This document shows, in pieces, positions 49,985-60,604 of a stretch of 64,000 bases of DNA; the first letter of the stretch is position 1; every line of letters begins with the position of its first letter. The notes below the pieces were generated by a model. That model saw only the letters and a list, made by a program, of their open reading frames with translations, did not search any database and was not told where the DNA came from. The DNA is from Ischnura elegans (lineage: Eukaryota > Arthropoda > Insecta > Odonata > Coenagrionidae), in the NCBI RefSeq assembly GCF_921293095.1, contig NC_060246.1:91261030-91325029 (forward strand). The letters are read 5' to 3'. Made by a program: the position numbers and the translations under genes.

Positions 49985-50740
49985 CGCTTGGCGTGGCGCC
50001 ATCCATTCCCCCACCCTCTTCAACCTCTTCATAAATGACCTCACCATTCCCGGCGCAGCAACTTTCCTATACGCAAGCGACAAAACCTTTATTTCCCAGG
50101 GTTCAAACCATAGAACAACGGCGGAATTGCTTCAGAGACAAGTCGGCGAATACGAAGATTGGGCTGACACTTGGAAGCTGTCGGCAAACCCGCGGAAATG
50201 TGTCCGTGTGCAATGTGTGTGTGTGTGTGAAATGTGACGTTGTCCCGCCGTCCAAAGGCCGGTATAGGGGAAACCATATTTTATGGAAACACTGAAATTC
50301 CACTCGCCGAGAAAGCCACTTTCCTTGGCGTTATCTTAGATCAGCGGATGAGATGGAAGCAACATATCTCATACACCACTGGGAAAACCATTGCTGCTGC
50401 TTCTTCCTTGGTCCCCTTCTACACAGGAATTCCAAACTGTCGCTAAAAACTAAGCTTCTTCTATATAAATCTATACTAAAGCCTCTACTAACATATGCAT
50501 CGCCCGTCTGGCTTGTGGATGCGAAAACTCATCTAAACAAGATCCAAACCACGGAGAATCCACGGAGAATAAGACAATAAGAAGAATAGCGGGAGCACCA
50601 TGGTTTATACGAAAGAAAGACATAAGGAAAGATCTAAAAATCATCCCAATTCTTACCGACTTAAAATCTCAACTGCCCAAGTTTGAAAAATCTCTGGCTC
50701 AAACGGAAAATGTTTAGATTCTCAACCTTTGGAACTACTC
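49985..50740 (+). pseudogene. Jockey-like LINE reverse-transcriptase relic (in intron 3)
   Basis: A frame reads PTLFNLFINDLTIPG, then FLYASDKTFISQG where active elements have YADD; the first catalytic Asp is Ser. TAELLQRQVGEYEDWADTWK and a Cys block follow. A (GT)n expansion at about 50210-50230 disrupts the frame, after which FLGVILDQRMRWKQHISYTT, LYKSILKPLLTYASPVWL and RIAGAPWFIRKKDIRKDL follow in Jockey order. Several shifts are present. The 5' endonuclease half is absent. Confidence 0.85.
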
Positions 50741-51284
50741 CCCCGATAAAAATGATTAGCAAAAAACTCCGAAATACGCCCTAGTCCCCCATCACATCCC
50801 CTCCCCTTAAAATACCTTTCTGCCACATTGTGACTATACCTGACTAATTTCAACCAGAAATGAAAATTGTGGAACTGCACTGTAGACATCCAATTGGCTG
50901 GGAACAGTGATACATCGATAAAGGAAATTTCGGCTCGGTGTGGCGCTGGTTGCGTTCAGAGCTACATTAACAACACCAACGGATTAAGTGTTTTTATCAG
51001 CAGCGTAACCATTTATTAACGTCAATGTTAATTACTGCATGTTAACAAAAAAAACCAGCTTCACTTCGAATCCCCTCATATATGGTGCTTTTTTCGGTTT
51101 TTACGATTTTTGAGATTTACCTCTATATATAGACGGAAGGCTCATACTTGATGGGGAGCCCTGGATTGGTGGGTGGTCCAGGGCCCGAGACCCTTGGGCT
51201 CCACCTTTGATCCGGTACTGCTTGGGTCAACTGTCCATTTCATCTGTTCCATGACTCATCATTAGGAGACGGATCATAACCATT
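50741..51284. other. Part of intron 3, no feature recognised
   Basis: May include the 3' UTR of the Jockey relic. Nothing else was seen. Confidence 0.4.
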
Positions 51285-51456
51285 ATCATTATCTTTGGCG
51301 TAACTGGATTTATGCCCCTCAAAGCCTCAAGGAAACCAAAATATTATTGAAAAATCTTGTCTGGATTTGATACATAATAACTGCATCTGCTTAAAGTTGA
51401 ATTTTAAGAGCTAAAATGATGTAAAATGCATTTTCAGGCATGTCAATTTTGAAAAA

Positions 51457-51590
51457 ATAAACAAAATATAATAGTATCAATAAATATGTACAAAGTTAAG
51501 CCCTGATGATGGTTTCAAATAAACAGAAACGTTGGCTACAACTTGTTTGCATAATATACGTCGATCTAAACTCCAGGAAATATTTTAACA
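51457..51590 (+). mobile_element. 134-bp hammerhead-bearing insertion with 14-bp target duplication
   Basis: TCAATTTTGAAAAA (51443-51456) and TCAATTTTCAAAAA (51591-51604) flank the segment, a 14-bp duplication with one change. The interrupted MITE is continuous across it when compared with the 43.2-kb copy. It holds no coding frame, only the hammerhead and a tail with TCCAGGAAATA, a word also found in the tail of the PLE at 60.57 kb. It is best read as a severely 5'-truncated or non-autonomous PLE. Confidence 0.75.
51499..51537 (+). ncRNA. Hammerhead ribozyme motif
   Basis: Stem I AGCC (51499-51502) pairs fully with GGCT (51534-51537). Core CTGATGA is 51503-51509. Stem II uses GTTT/AAAC with flanking pairs. 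GAA and the palindromic stem III ACGT follow, then T51533 as the cleavage-site base. The predicted cut is before G51534. All invariant core bases are present. Confidence 0.75.
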
Positions 51591-51689
51591 TCAATTTTCA
51601 AAAATTTTCCTTCACCGTTTCCTGGCGGCGTAGCCCCCAGTAACCCCCCTCATCCCTCTCCAAAGCATATTCCAAAGTTACCCCACTGA

Positions 51690-51840
51690 TCATTATCGTC
51701 TAAAAATCACATCTGCAGCAGAGAGATTTTTTTAAGAGTATCATTCATATATGCATTGCAGATTGTAATTTCATTGGAGTTTAGACTTCATTTATTCTAA
51801 AGATGGCTTGCAATACTCCATAATTTCATAGGAATTCGGT
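51690..51840. repeat. Repeat copy matching 49070-49220
   Basis: Direct-repeat partner of the intron 4 block (shared AAAATCACATCTGC and TTGCAGATT). It directly follows the MITE at 51293-51688. Confidence 0.5.
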
Positions 51841-51910
51841 ATTAAACTATTTATTTGTCACCTTCTGCTTTATTTTCCCTTTTCAGAAAAGCATAAATAT
51901 GATACACATT

Positions 51911-52311
51911 TACAAGAATTGCCATGAGAAAAAATTCCCCTGGACCGGGAATCGAACCACGGACCTTTGGCTTTCCGGGCCAATGCGCAGACCACTACGC
52001 TATCCAGGTTCTTTAATTCCCATGGCAATTATACCGAGGCTCATGGCACTAGGTGTTAGGCCCTCGCGGTCCATCAAGGTCCATCTCCCTCGCGTTGCCA
52101 TCCTTGATGGACCGCGAGGGCACAACACCTAGTGCCATGAGCCTCGGTATAATTGCCATGGGAATTAAAGAACCTGGGTAGCGTAGTGGTCTGCGCATTG
52201 GTCCGGAAAGCCAAAGGTCCGTGGTTCGATTCCCGGTCCCTGGGGAATTTTTTCTCATGGCAATTCTTGTATATTTCACCGCCGTTCACGCGGCAGGGTT
52301 TGAAATATTAC
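51911..52311. mobile_element. Head-to-head double SINE with 12-bp target duplication
   Basis: ATGATACACATT at 51899-51910 and 52312-52323 flanks the whole unit exactly. Inside, a minus-strand arm (51912-52079) and a plus-strand arm (52102-52271) are inverted copies with few mismatches around a 22-bp spacer. Each arm has a tRNA-like head with internal RNA polymerase III promoter parts: in the right arm a perfect box A TAGCGTAGTGG (52179-52189) and box B GGTTCGATTCC (52223-52233). The two heads are transcribed away from each other. The right arm continues to a unique tail at 52311. It lies in intron 3. Confidence 0.85.
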
Positions 52312-52562
52312 ATGATACACATTGCTGCACCACTTAATTTTCTCTCTATATAAAGAGGGCAAAATAAAACTTACTGTGCTTTATAAATCAGAGCCTCTTA
52401 ATTGTACTTGCTGTACAAATTGTTTCTTTGCTAGTTTTCTGTTATGTTACTACCGTTATATTTATGTTCGTCTTCATGCATCTGTCATTTTCTCAACCAA
52501 GTTCTTCTAATGGAGTTTGCTCCAAGGATAATAGAGCATAATTAATTCATTCCATGGTAAAA

Positions 52563-52741
52563 TAAACCACAAATGGTAATATCCACACTTAAATATAAAA
52601 CTCCACAACCGACCATTGCTTGAATAAGACCTCGAAAATGATTCATAACGTCGAAGGTCCTTGAAAGTGACATAGGATGTCGTAACTGTGGTTGGTAATG
52701 GAGTTTTATATTTAAGTGCGGAAATTGCTATTTGTAGTTTA
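52563..52741. mobile_element. Small foldback MITE
   Basis: The arms 52563-52605 and 52699-52741 are inverted copies (shared core ACTTAAATATAAAACTCCA) with a few mismatches; inner words CCACAACCGACCA/TGGTTGGTAATGG partly extend the pairing. The centre is unique and non-coding. It sits in intron 3, close to exon 3. Confidence 0.7.
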
Positions 52742-52845
52742 TATTTTATGATGATATATCGCATTTCCACCAAGTCAAGCCTGAAACAATTTAATGCATC
52801 CTACTCTATTTTATTAGTTTGAGGGTTTATGATGGATATACCTAC

Positions 52846-53361
52846 CTTGGTACCTCTCGATGTTGCTGCTTGCACGTAAAGAGCGTACATGGAACACAAT
52901 GTGCTCAGCTCCTCATCCTCGCATGACGTTTCCTCTGTTGCAAAGCATCTCCTCGTGTATAAACCCGGTCTTTTGGGATCCAAATCCTTCCCAGCTCCAA
53001 AGAATAGTTTCTCTGGATCATTTATCGATAGGGTGCAGTTACCACCTTCCTCAATCCATTCCCTCCGACCCTTGACGTAATAAGACTCTTGGTAATTGCG
53101 GTCTCCCTTGGCTGGCACGTCAGTGCAGCCAAAGGTGAGGTTCATGTTGTAGAAGGGAGGATTCTCTCTGTCCATTTGCTCCTCATTGCAGGCCATGCAA
53201 AAGGAGTTGAGGTACGGAATTCCTGATCTGGAGCTGATAACAGGGAGGTCAAGGATGTACGAATACTGATCTATTGGAATCCGATGACGTTGGGAACACT
53301 TGATGACCACCGTGGCATCCCAGTAATTCGTGGGACATGAGTCAACGAGGTAGGCCATTAT
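52846..53361 (-). CDS. Methuselah-like GPCR, exon 3 (Cys-rich ectodomain)
   Basis: Acceptor CTTTGCAG above 53361 and donor GTAGGT below 52846; 172 codons, phase 0 at both ends. It opens IMAYLVDSCPTNYWDATVVI and continues through KCSQRH, SFCMACNEEQ, LTFGCTDVPA, GGNCTLS and CFATEETSCEDEELSTLC. These ten cysteines suggest a disulfide-bonded extracellular module, with sequons NLT and NCT. The start Met of the longest open frame lies in intron sequence and is not used. The plus-strand frames here are shadows. Confidence 0.88.
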
Positions 53362-54768
53362 CTGCAAAGTGAAAGTGGTGATTTATGAGATCCACAGTTT
53401 CAAAATCATTATTACATTATTTATTTATTCTCCAGTTGCTTACGAAGTTGGCATAAATTTCGGACATTCTTGCGCCAAGCAGAAAATTCCATTTGTATCT
53501 GAAACTTCGTTTAGTAGTTACTCTGCTGTAGTGTCGATTAACACCCAAATATGATTACTCAACTATTTAATATGACTCACTTGTTTCAATGAAATAGGTA
53601 CATTTGTTAGAGAATGACACCTTATTTTCAATGAATGTGAAACATTTGAAATATAATTTTTCATTATAATGAAGGAATCCATTTCTTTATTTAACAATGC
53701 ATTTTTTTATTGAAAGTTTCGCGGCTCATGGTGATTAAAAGAGAGAGGGTAACATAAGGGTGTATACCGCGTGACGTAGTAGAGATTGCCTCGACGTTTC
53801 GTGACCGACTGCTGGTTACTTCATCATTCCCCAGAATCGCCGGTTAACCAACTTTCTTTACTTACTTAGGTCACTTTGCATTTACAAAGGTAAAACGTAA
53901 AGTCTAATGACTTAATCACAAAAGGCAGTGTCATCGGCGAAGGATGTAGGCTTGAAATGAAACATTCCATTGCATAAATTATTAACATAAATCAGGATTA
54001 ATATAGGTCCTAACTCCGAGCTCTTCGGGGCACCACAAGTTGTGAGCGTCTTTGGGCTAAAGTAATTTCGATTTCAACAAAATGATATCTGTAAAATAAA
54101 TAAATACGTGCTGAAGTGAATATTGGAGATACCTCTTAAGCCAGTTTTTATTAGCCGCAGTTTTATTTTGAGGTCTACGGCATCAAAAGTTACGTCGATA
54201 CGAGACTACGTCGATAAATAATCCTGCAACTTTAACGTCGCGTTTGTCTTGCCGAAAATCAGTTTTATTTGCTGTCATCGAATTTTTGTCGAGTTTTCGC
54301 AATTGCTTTCTTCTTCATTTCCCTGTTATAAGCTATCCCTGCTTAAATCTCCAGACACAACTCCCTTCTTTTATATCTATCCCATGCATTATGAGACTTT
54401 ATTGCTATACTCGATCGCCTGATATACGCTAGGGCAGTATTACAATAAAGCCTTTTCAATACATTCTCCCTCTAGCAAGCCAAATGTATTGATGGTAGAA
54501 AAAGTAATGCAGATTTAAAAAGTTTAAGTGTGTAATTGTAATATCTTTCTTAATTTGTAGAGATAATATTGTTCGAGCCCCATTATTGCTGAGAGGTTAC
54601 CCCTCACTAACCTCTATTTCCTTTCTCTCTTATACTCAAGTATGTTGAAAAATCTTTCTAAATAATTGATTTGCTTATTTTTTTACATTTTAATCATTAT
54701 AACCCGGAGTAATTGTAAAATCAATGATTGTGGCAGAGCAAGGACGAGGAATGAATCATTAAACTCAC
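53362..54768. other. Intron 2
   Basis: Donor GTGAGT follows exon 2. The intron contains a decayed hammerhead on the gene's own strand at 53.8 kb and is otherwise AT-rich without features. Confidence 0.7.
53785..53850 (-). repeat. Decayed hammerhead motif, sense to the receptor gene
   Basis: The minus strand reads TGATGA (53826-53821), an extra A, stem II GTAACC/GGTCAC (five of six pairs), GAA, palindromic ACGT and C53793. The first core base, C3, is A, and stem I does not close, so self-cleavage is not expected. It is probably the end of an old PLE copy. Confidence 0.5.
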
Positions 54769-55018
54769 CGGTGGACCTTTCGTGGGCTTTGCTACTTCGT
54801 GGCATCCCCACTGTTGAACCGAAACACCCATGAATTTTCTCTCTTTCCTGTCACGATGCATAACGTTCCCTGTGGGAGGGCTTTCGCCAGCAGTTATGAG
54901 AGTGAAGTTATCTGGAGTAGGAGATTCATTTGCAAGAACCCTGGAGTGGAGGATGTCCGCGCAACATTCTCCGAAGATGTCACAGTCTTCGTCGCAGTAA
55001 CATTGAGAATCGATGAAC
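54769..55018 (-). CDS. Methuselah-like GPCR, exon 2 (somatomedin-B-like)
   Basis: Acceptor CTACAATTTCAG above 55018 and donor GTGAGT below 54769; 250 nt, phase 2 in and phase 0 out. It opens FIDSQCYCDEDCDIFGECC, where the spacing C-x-C-x3-C-x5-CC matches the core of somatomedin B-like domains (small disulfide knots used for protein binding outside the cell). Sequons NES and NFT follow, then FMGVSVQQWGCHEVAKPT. The 80-codon plus-strand frame over the same bases is a shadow. Confidence 0.88.
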
Positions 55019-58000
55019 CTGAAATTGTAGAAATTGGGTAGAAAGAGTATCTCATGGCCTTAATTATGGAATATATTCATTATTAGATGAAAACCAGCTG
55101 CAAAGTTTACGCAGTATAAAAGTTTGCACTACACAAATATATTTTTCAAGAAAGTATAAATGACAGTTCATCAATGTTTAAAATGATAGATTGTGATACA
55201 GATCTGAAGAATTAAGAGACATATTTTTTCCGCTTTTCGATTATTGCCACTGCTCGAGCTAACCGCGCAAACAAATCGACATCCTTTACCCTTTCGTAGA
55301 TAAGTTGATGACGCCACTTCCTCCTGCCGTGCCGGTCACCGCTTCTTAGCTTACATTGCCCCGTATCGATTTCTCGTGGTTCGTTGTTGTTGACATTCTT
55401 AAAGGCTGTACTTTGCTTCGAGTAGGCGGCAACTCTTGCTTTTATTTTTTCTTTATAACGTCTGAGAGAATGGCGGAGTGAGGTTGATTTCGCTCGTAGT
55501 AACTCATCTTTCCGTTCTGGTTTCGTTTCGCGAGTTTCGATTTCGGGTGCGGGCGAACGATACCATTGCGGTACGAGAAGGCATCAGCCAACATTCTTGC
55601 AGTACATTAGTAGTAACAGGCTAACGCTGCTCTTATTTTGTTCTAATATCATTTGCATTTCTAGATCCAACGGCAGCATTCCTCTTATGCGCCATTTCCA
55701 TATCACAATCATGATTTCAATACCATAATTGATATCAATTTGTTATTCAGCACGTCGAAGATAGTCTTATTGAACTCATTCTATGCAACTGCTCTGAAAT
55801 TGCTCAGCAAGAAATAATTCAATCCCAGCTATTCATGCATTGTAAAACTCGACAGCATGGCTTAATAAAACTTTTTAGTTATAGTAAATGCGCGAGGGTC
55901 AGTGCTGTAGGTGGGCCGGTACGGCGTACCCCCTAAAGTCCAAACTCGTTATCAGCGTATCGGTTAACCTACCTTTTTAAATATGTAAAAAATAGCCCTA
56001 CTGTAAATTGTCCAATGGATTTCAGAAATAAAAATTGGAAATGATTATTTACTCGTTCGGAGTTATCTCGTGGAACAACTTGGCACTAATACAAGAGTTG
56101 AAGTTTGACATTTCAATCGCGGCCAGATGTTTAATATATGTTCAGCTGTTGGCAAATTTTGGTAAGTACAGCCTAAATTTTTTTCCCAACTACAGCACTG
56201 ACGAGGGTTATATATTTTCAACCCCCGTATGATCCACTAACTGCATGTTGAGCAATAGATAAAGACTTTTTTGTTGCCCGACTATGTTGCTCTTGTTGCA
56301 ACGATTTATCTGGAGTTTTGCGAAAATTCCATAGACAAAAAATAATTTTGCCGGGACCAGGAGTTTGCTCTGTGGAATTTTCACAAAATTTGTGCATTGC
56401 GGGTGAATTCGTAAATGTTTCACCGTGGCTAGTCCGAGTGTACATAAATTATATTTATCTGGAAGTTTACTCGACACGACATACCCATCTAGGGGTAAAA
56501 AGGCCCCAATATATACGAATCGGCGGCATTTGTGCACGTTAACAACCCAAAATGCATAACATCATCCGAGTTAATAAATGCATTCATTGCATTGAATTGT
56601 TTTAAAGTGAAATAAATTTCGCGAGTTACAAGTAGTAGGTTAAAAAAATATCTTGACAATGAAGTAAATCGCTATTAAATGCGCAATTAGATGTTGAAAA
56701 AAAATCTCGAACAATACAGTTTTACTCAACAACACTTATAGCTGTGTTCAGACTAGACTAAAGCAATTCGTTTTCGCCCACCGGCAGTGAGGGAGTTGCA
56801 CTTGACATTCAATCCCGGGAGGTGAAACATACATTAAAACCGCGTGGAAAGAGTTCAAGGACGGAGACGAGCGGAAAAGCTTAATTTGAAACGTAGTCGG
56901 GACTGAAGAGTTAAATTGTTTTTTTTCAAATGAGGAAAATCTTGATGGAGATTGAATAAAATGAAGAAAATAACAATGTCATTCGCATCCTTTCATGAAT
57001 CACTACATCAATTCAACGGCATGAATGGCAACACTATTGGGAGGGAGAAGGCACAAGAAAGGATACGGCACACATTTTTATATTTAACGTATCCAATACG
57101 TGGGTAACTTTTGCTCTAGGATCCTTCATTGGTAAAAAATAAAAGTAGTTATAGTGGTTATTTTCCAATTCCGTCATGGACGAATTAGCGTACATATCGG
57201 TACTATTCACACAATATCATCATTAGGAAGGATACGTAGTGCGGCAAGAAACTCACTTGGGAGCAAGTTTAAATGAAACTCACTTGAAACGTTACCGTTC
57301 CCCTTATACCCTGTGTAAAAATTTGCATTAATTACCTTGTTTAACTGTCTGCTTAATTAATTGTTGTTCTTCCTTCTAAATTTTGAAGATATTAGCTTTT
57401 TAAAATTAGTTCTTTAATATTTTACACCTTTAATTGGTTCGCATTTTTTTAGCGTCGAGGTATATCTAATAGAAAGAATTTTTAGTTTACATTTGGTTAC
57501 TTGAAATGGAAGTCATTTTTTTGTAACCTTATTCTGGTCTAAAATATGCTGTTTTGTAGTTATTGCAAGCTTTTGTTTTTGAAGGACGGTGAAGTAGTAG
57601 ACTTAGAAAGGCCAGGCTGAAAGCTTTGGTATGCTTCAGCTTTTGAAACACTTAATTGAGAAGATATTTAAAATAAGAACAAAACTTATCTGATTTTGAG
57701 GGCTTTTTACTAATCATTGCAGTTATTTGCCCTTGAAGTAAAATGCTGGAAAGTGGTAAAAAAATTTAAGTGGGGCCAAGTTGCTCAAACGCAAGGTTAA
57801 TTTTGACGCAATGGAAAATATTTACTTTACCGTGTCTGCCGCAATAAAATTTTCTTTGCGGCAGCAGGTAAAATAAAATTCTCTTCATCAATAAAACTTA
57901 AGATGCTTATGCTAAGTGAAATTCTAATTTAATATTTTTCAAAATTAGGCCAAAGTTTCTCGAGTTTACGTTTTTATTATTTTATTTTAATTATCATCAT

Positions 58001-58379
58001 AATTTATTAGGAGCAATGTAGCTTTGTGCAGTAGTAAATTATGTAAAACTGATATGACACACTGGATCAGTATCCTAACGAATCAAAATAGAATTTGGGC
58101 GATATTTCAATAATATAATTTCCTTTAGCATGCATACGCCTATTTGTAGGAAGTTAATTGTGATAGATTTTTTTACAAGCAAGGGAAAGTCGGTGTCAGA
58201 TCGTTGAATAGTAATTTGGAAAGGCGTCAATAAATACTTCGCCAAGCACATCAGGAGTCTTTAATACGTCCCTGAAGAAGGATTGCCAAATTCTGATTAC
58301 CATAAACTTTAAATCTCATCGAGTCATGAGAAAGTTAAGACTTAAAGACTCATGTTGATTTCGGGAAGGAATAAGTATT
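55019..58379. other. Intron 1, part without recognised features
   Basis: AT-rich. A CAGTGCTGTAGGTGGGCC word at 55901 looks like a hAT end but has no partner. No gene was seen. Intron 1 is 7.9 kb in total and also holds the PLE below. Confidence 0.4.
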
Positions 58380-58413
58380 TCAGAGAAATCCCATTTTATA
58401 ATCCCATAATCCC

Positions 58414-58815
58414 ATCACCAGGCAATTTCCTTTATCAGCTTTCTGAATCACCAAATCTTCAGTCACTAGCTGTCTTTGAATAGATCGAACTGTTTTCAGC
58501 ACTTGCACTGCATCTCTAGAAGGTCGTGAGTCACATATAGCTGGATAAATCTTACATATCTCGTGGGCAACAACATGTTTCAGGCTTGTATCCGCTCGTT
58601 TAAGGGCAACATCGAACTCAATCGCTAACGTTTCCAGGTCACTACGGGTTATAGGAATCGGAGGGGCGTACTTTAGCCCTTTAGAAAGGACATCCATTTC
58701 TTCCACTTCAAATTTGTGATGAGATAGATTTAATACTCTCTGGTGGAATTTATGGCATTGTGGTGCTCCATTGACGTCGTCGATCGCTGCCGTCGTCCGT
58801 CCTTTCAACCGCAGT
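58414..58815 (-). pseudogene. PLE 5' segment, inverted
   Basis: Read on the minus strand, this encodes the region upstream of the reverse transcriptase of a Penelope-like element. It includes NLSHHKFEVEEMDVLSKGLK, then AP, and later VLKTVRSIQRQ and VIQKADKGNC, the conserved block just before the RT. The plus-strand frame at 58816 continues the same protein at VILKREDY. The 9-base word CCTGGTGAT lies at the broken end of both parts (minus 58422-58414 and plus 58816-58824). So the 5' part was flipped relative to the rest, with a 9-base overlap. The extreme N terminus is missing. Confidence 0.8.
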
Positions 58816-60442
58816 CCTGGTGATTTTGAAGCGGGAGGATTATATTAAGAAGTGCTATGAATTTATTCAAAAATCAAATTTGTCACTGTTGGAGAAAGAA
58901 CCTACGCAGAAGTACCAAAAATCTATCAGAGATGTCATACGAAGCTCAAAAGAACTTTTCCAACCCAACGATAGGCATTTTTTGTTATCTAAAAACCCTA
59001 TTCCTCCTAGGCTTTATGGGCTCATTAAAATTCACAAACCGGACGCACCAATCAGACCAGTGGTGTCGAGTATAAGCGCTCCAGCGCACAAACTTGCCCA
59101 TACCTTGACTCAACTGATCTCGCAGCACTCTGCATTTATGTCTAAGCGTGGTATAAAAAATTCGCTTGATCTTGTGGACAAAATTAAAGACATCATACCT
59201 CCGAAGAACTCAAGACTAGTATCTTTTGATATCGTCAACCTTTTCACTTGTGTGCCACCAGAGGAAGCAACCGGCCTAGCAATAGATCTCCTGGGGGCAG
59301 CCAATATTGCAAAGAAAATGAAGGACGAATTATCCACCCTTCTCAAAATATGTGTGGCACAAAATTATTTCAAGTTCGATGGTAAATTTTACAAACAAAG
59401 TAGTGGCCTCGCTATGGGCTCACCACTTTCTCCGTTGCTGGCAGATATTTTTGTTGATAGTTTGGAAAGGAAAATTTTTAGCTCAGGGCATAGCCTACTA
59501 AATTCTGTGGTATACTGGTACCGGTACGTTGACGATATTATTGTGCTTTGGAATGGAACTGATCGGCAACTGGATATGTTCTTGAGTTTTTTGAATGACA
59601 TCCATCCTACAATTTCATTTACCTGTGAAAGAGACTCCAACCATTGCTTAAATTATCTGGATCTTACAATCAAACTCGATAAATGCCGGCATTCCTTCTC
59701 CATTTTTCGGAAACCCTGTTATACCGATCATGTCATCCCAGCAAGTTCAAGACACCATTACTCTCACAAACTTATGGCTTTTCATTCCATGATTCATCGC
59801 CTGTTAAGCATACCACTTTCCAAAGAAGACTTTAAGAAAGAAATCATCACCATTAAACAAATTGCTTCTGCCAACGGTTATTCTCAAACTTTAATAGATA
59901 AACTGATTTTAAAAAAACAGAGAAGATTGGCTATCGACCAAATGTTTTCGGCGGACGAGGATAAAAAGAAGCAGTGGTGCACAGTGACGTACCTCGATGC
60001 ACTTTCTCTGAAAATGGCTCATCATTTACCCAAGGACAAATTCCGCTTGGCTTTTAAACCTTATTCCACCTTAAGGAGACTGATCGTTAAATGCAAGGAC
60101 CATATAGACCGATTGGATAGATGTGGAGTATATTCTTTGAAATGCAGCGATTGCAATGGTGTGTACGTGGGACAGACAGGAAGAAGTTTTGAAATTAGGA
60201 AAAAAGAACATTTAAGTGCTTACAAACATAATAAATATGAAAAGAGTAATTTTGCTAAGCACTTAATATGTAACTGCCACAGAAGCGACTTTAAAATGAA
60301 TATTTTAAATTTTTGCAATGACCGTCGAGAACTGGATTCTAGGGAACAGTTAGAAATTTTAAAAATTATTGAAAATCAAGATAGTACCCTTATAAATGAA
60401 TACCTCTACCCATTGGCGTCTGTTTTAAAATTCATCAAGTAA
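58816..60442 (+). CDS. Penelope-like retroelement: reverse transcriptase + GIY-YIG endonuclease
   Basis: This 540-codon open frame (apparent GTG start at 58820, really a codon inside the broken ORF) makes target-primed reverse transcription possible. RT motifs, numbering from 58820: RPVVSS (79-84), motif A SFDIVNLF (135-142), motif B SSGLAMGSPLS (194-204), catalytic YVDD (236-239), LNYLDL (278-282), and the thumb-like FRKPCYTD. The Penelope-type endonuclease follows: GVY (436-438), a CSDC pair, YVGQT (449-453), R460, E463 and H464. No internal stop is present, so the copy is young. It lies in receptor intron 1, antisense to the gene. Lacking its 5' part in frame, it is probably not autonomous. 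The frame ends at LKFIK and is followed by a hammerhead. Confidence 0.95.
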
Positions 60443-60604
60443 CTAGGTAACAACAAGATTAACAACAAGATAAACAAATTATAATTAGCGCCTGATGATG
60501 ATGATTACTCATTGAAACCCGGGTCGCGCTCTTATAAAATAAGTGGTATAAGTAACTGTCTATATCCAGGAAATAATGGAATACCACATAGTTAACCAAG
60601 AGTT
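60443..60604 (+). mobile_element. PLE 3' end
   Basis: Untranslated tail after the stop. It holds the hammerhead at 60487-60530 and TCCAGGAAATAATGG (about 60567), shared with the 51.5-kb insertion. The right boundary is estimated; no convincing target duplication with the 58.4-kb side was found. Confidence 0.65.
60487..60530 (+). ncRNA. Hammerhead ribozyme of the PLE
   Basis: Stem I AGCGC (60487-60491) pairs fully with GCGCT (60526-60530). Core CTGATGA is 60492-60498, with one extra T at 60499. Stem II is GATGA/TCATT (five pairs, one G-U) with loop TTAC. GAA (60514-60516) is followed by palindromic stem III ACCCGGGT (60517-60524) and C60525. The predicted cut is between 60525 and 60526. All invariant bases are present. 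Hammerheads are known in PLEs, where they are thought to process the transcript; this one lies 45 bases after the ORF. Confidence 0.85.

Larger units (their letters stand above)
51293..51688. mobile_element. hAT-type MITE carrying a nested insertion
   Basis: ATCATTAT occurs at 51285-51292 and 51689-51696, an exact 8-bp duplication. The ends CTTTGGCGTAACTGG and, inverted, CAGTGGGGTAACTTTGG match the 43.07-kb MITE family, and the interior shares ATGATGTAAAATGCATT. A 134-bp hammerhead-bearing insertion interrupts it at 51457-51590. Confidence 0.75.

Noticed and set aside
50035..50580. Several separate small genes
   Set aside because: They are consecutive shifted pieces of one Jockey-like reverse transcriptase.
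54799..55041. 80-codon plus-strand frame
   Set aside because: Shadow of receptor exon 2 on the other strand, which has proper splice sites and conserved cysteines.
58218..58262. Hammerhead-like minus-strand segment next to the PLE (TTGGCGAAGTATT)
   Set aside because: It resembles the 42.7-kb family, but stem II is collapsed and the core lacks an invariant A. Too decayed to list as a motif.
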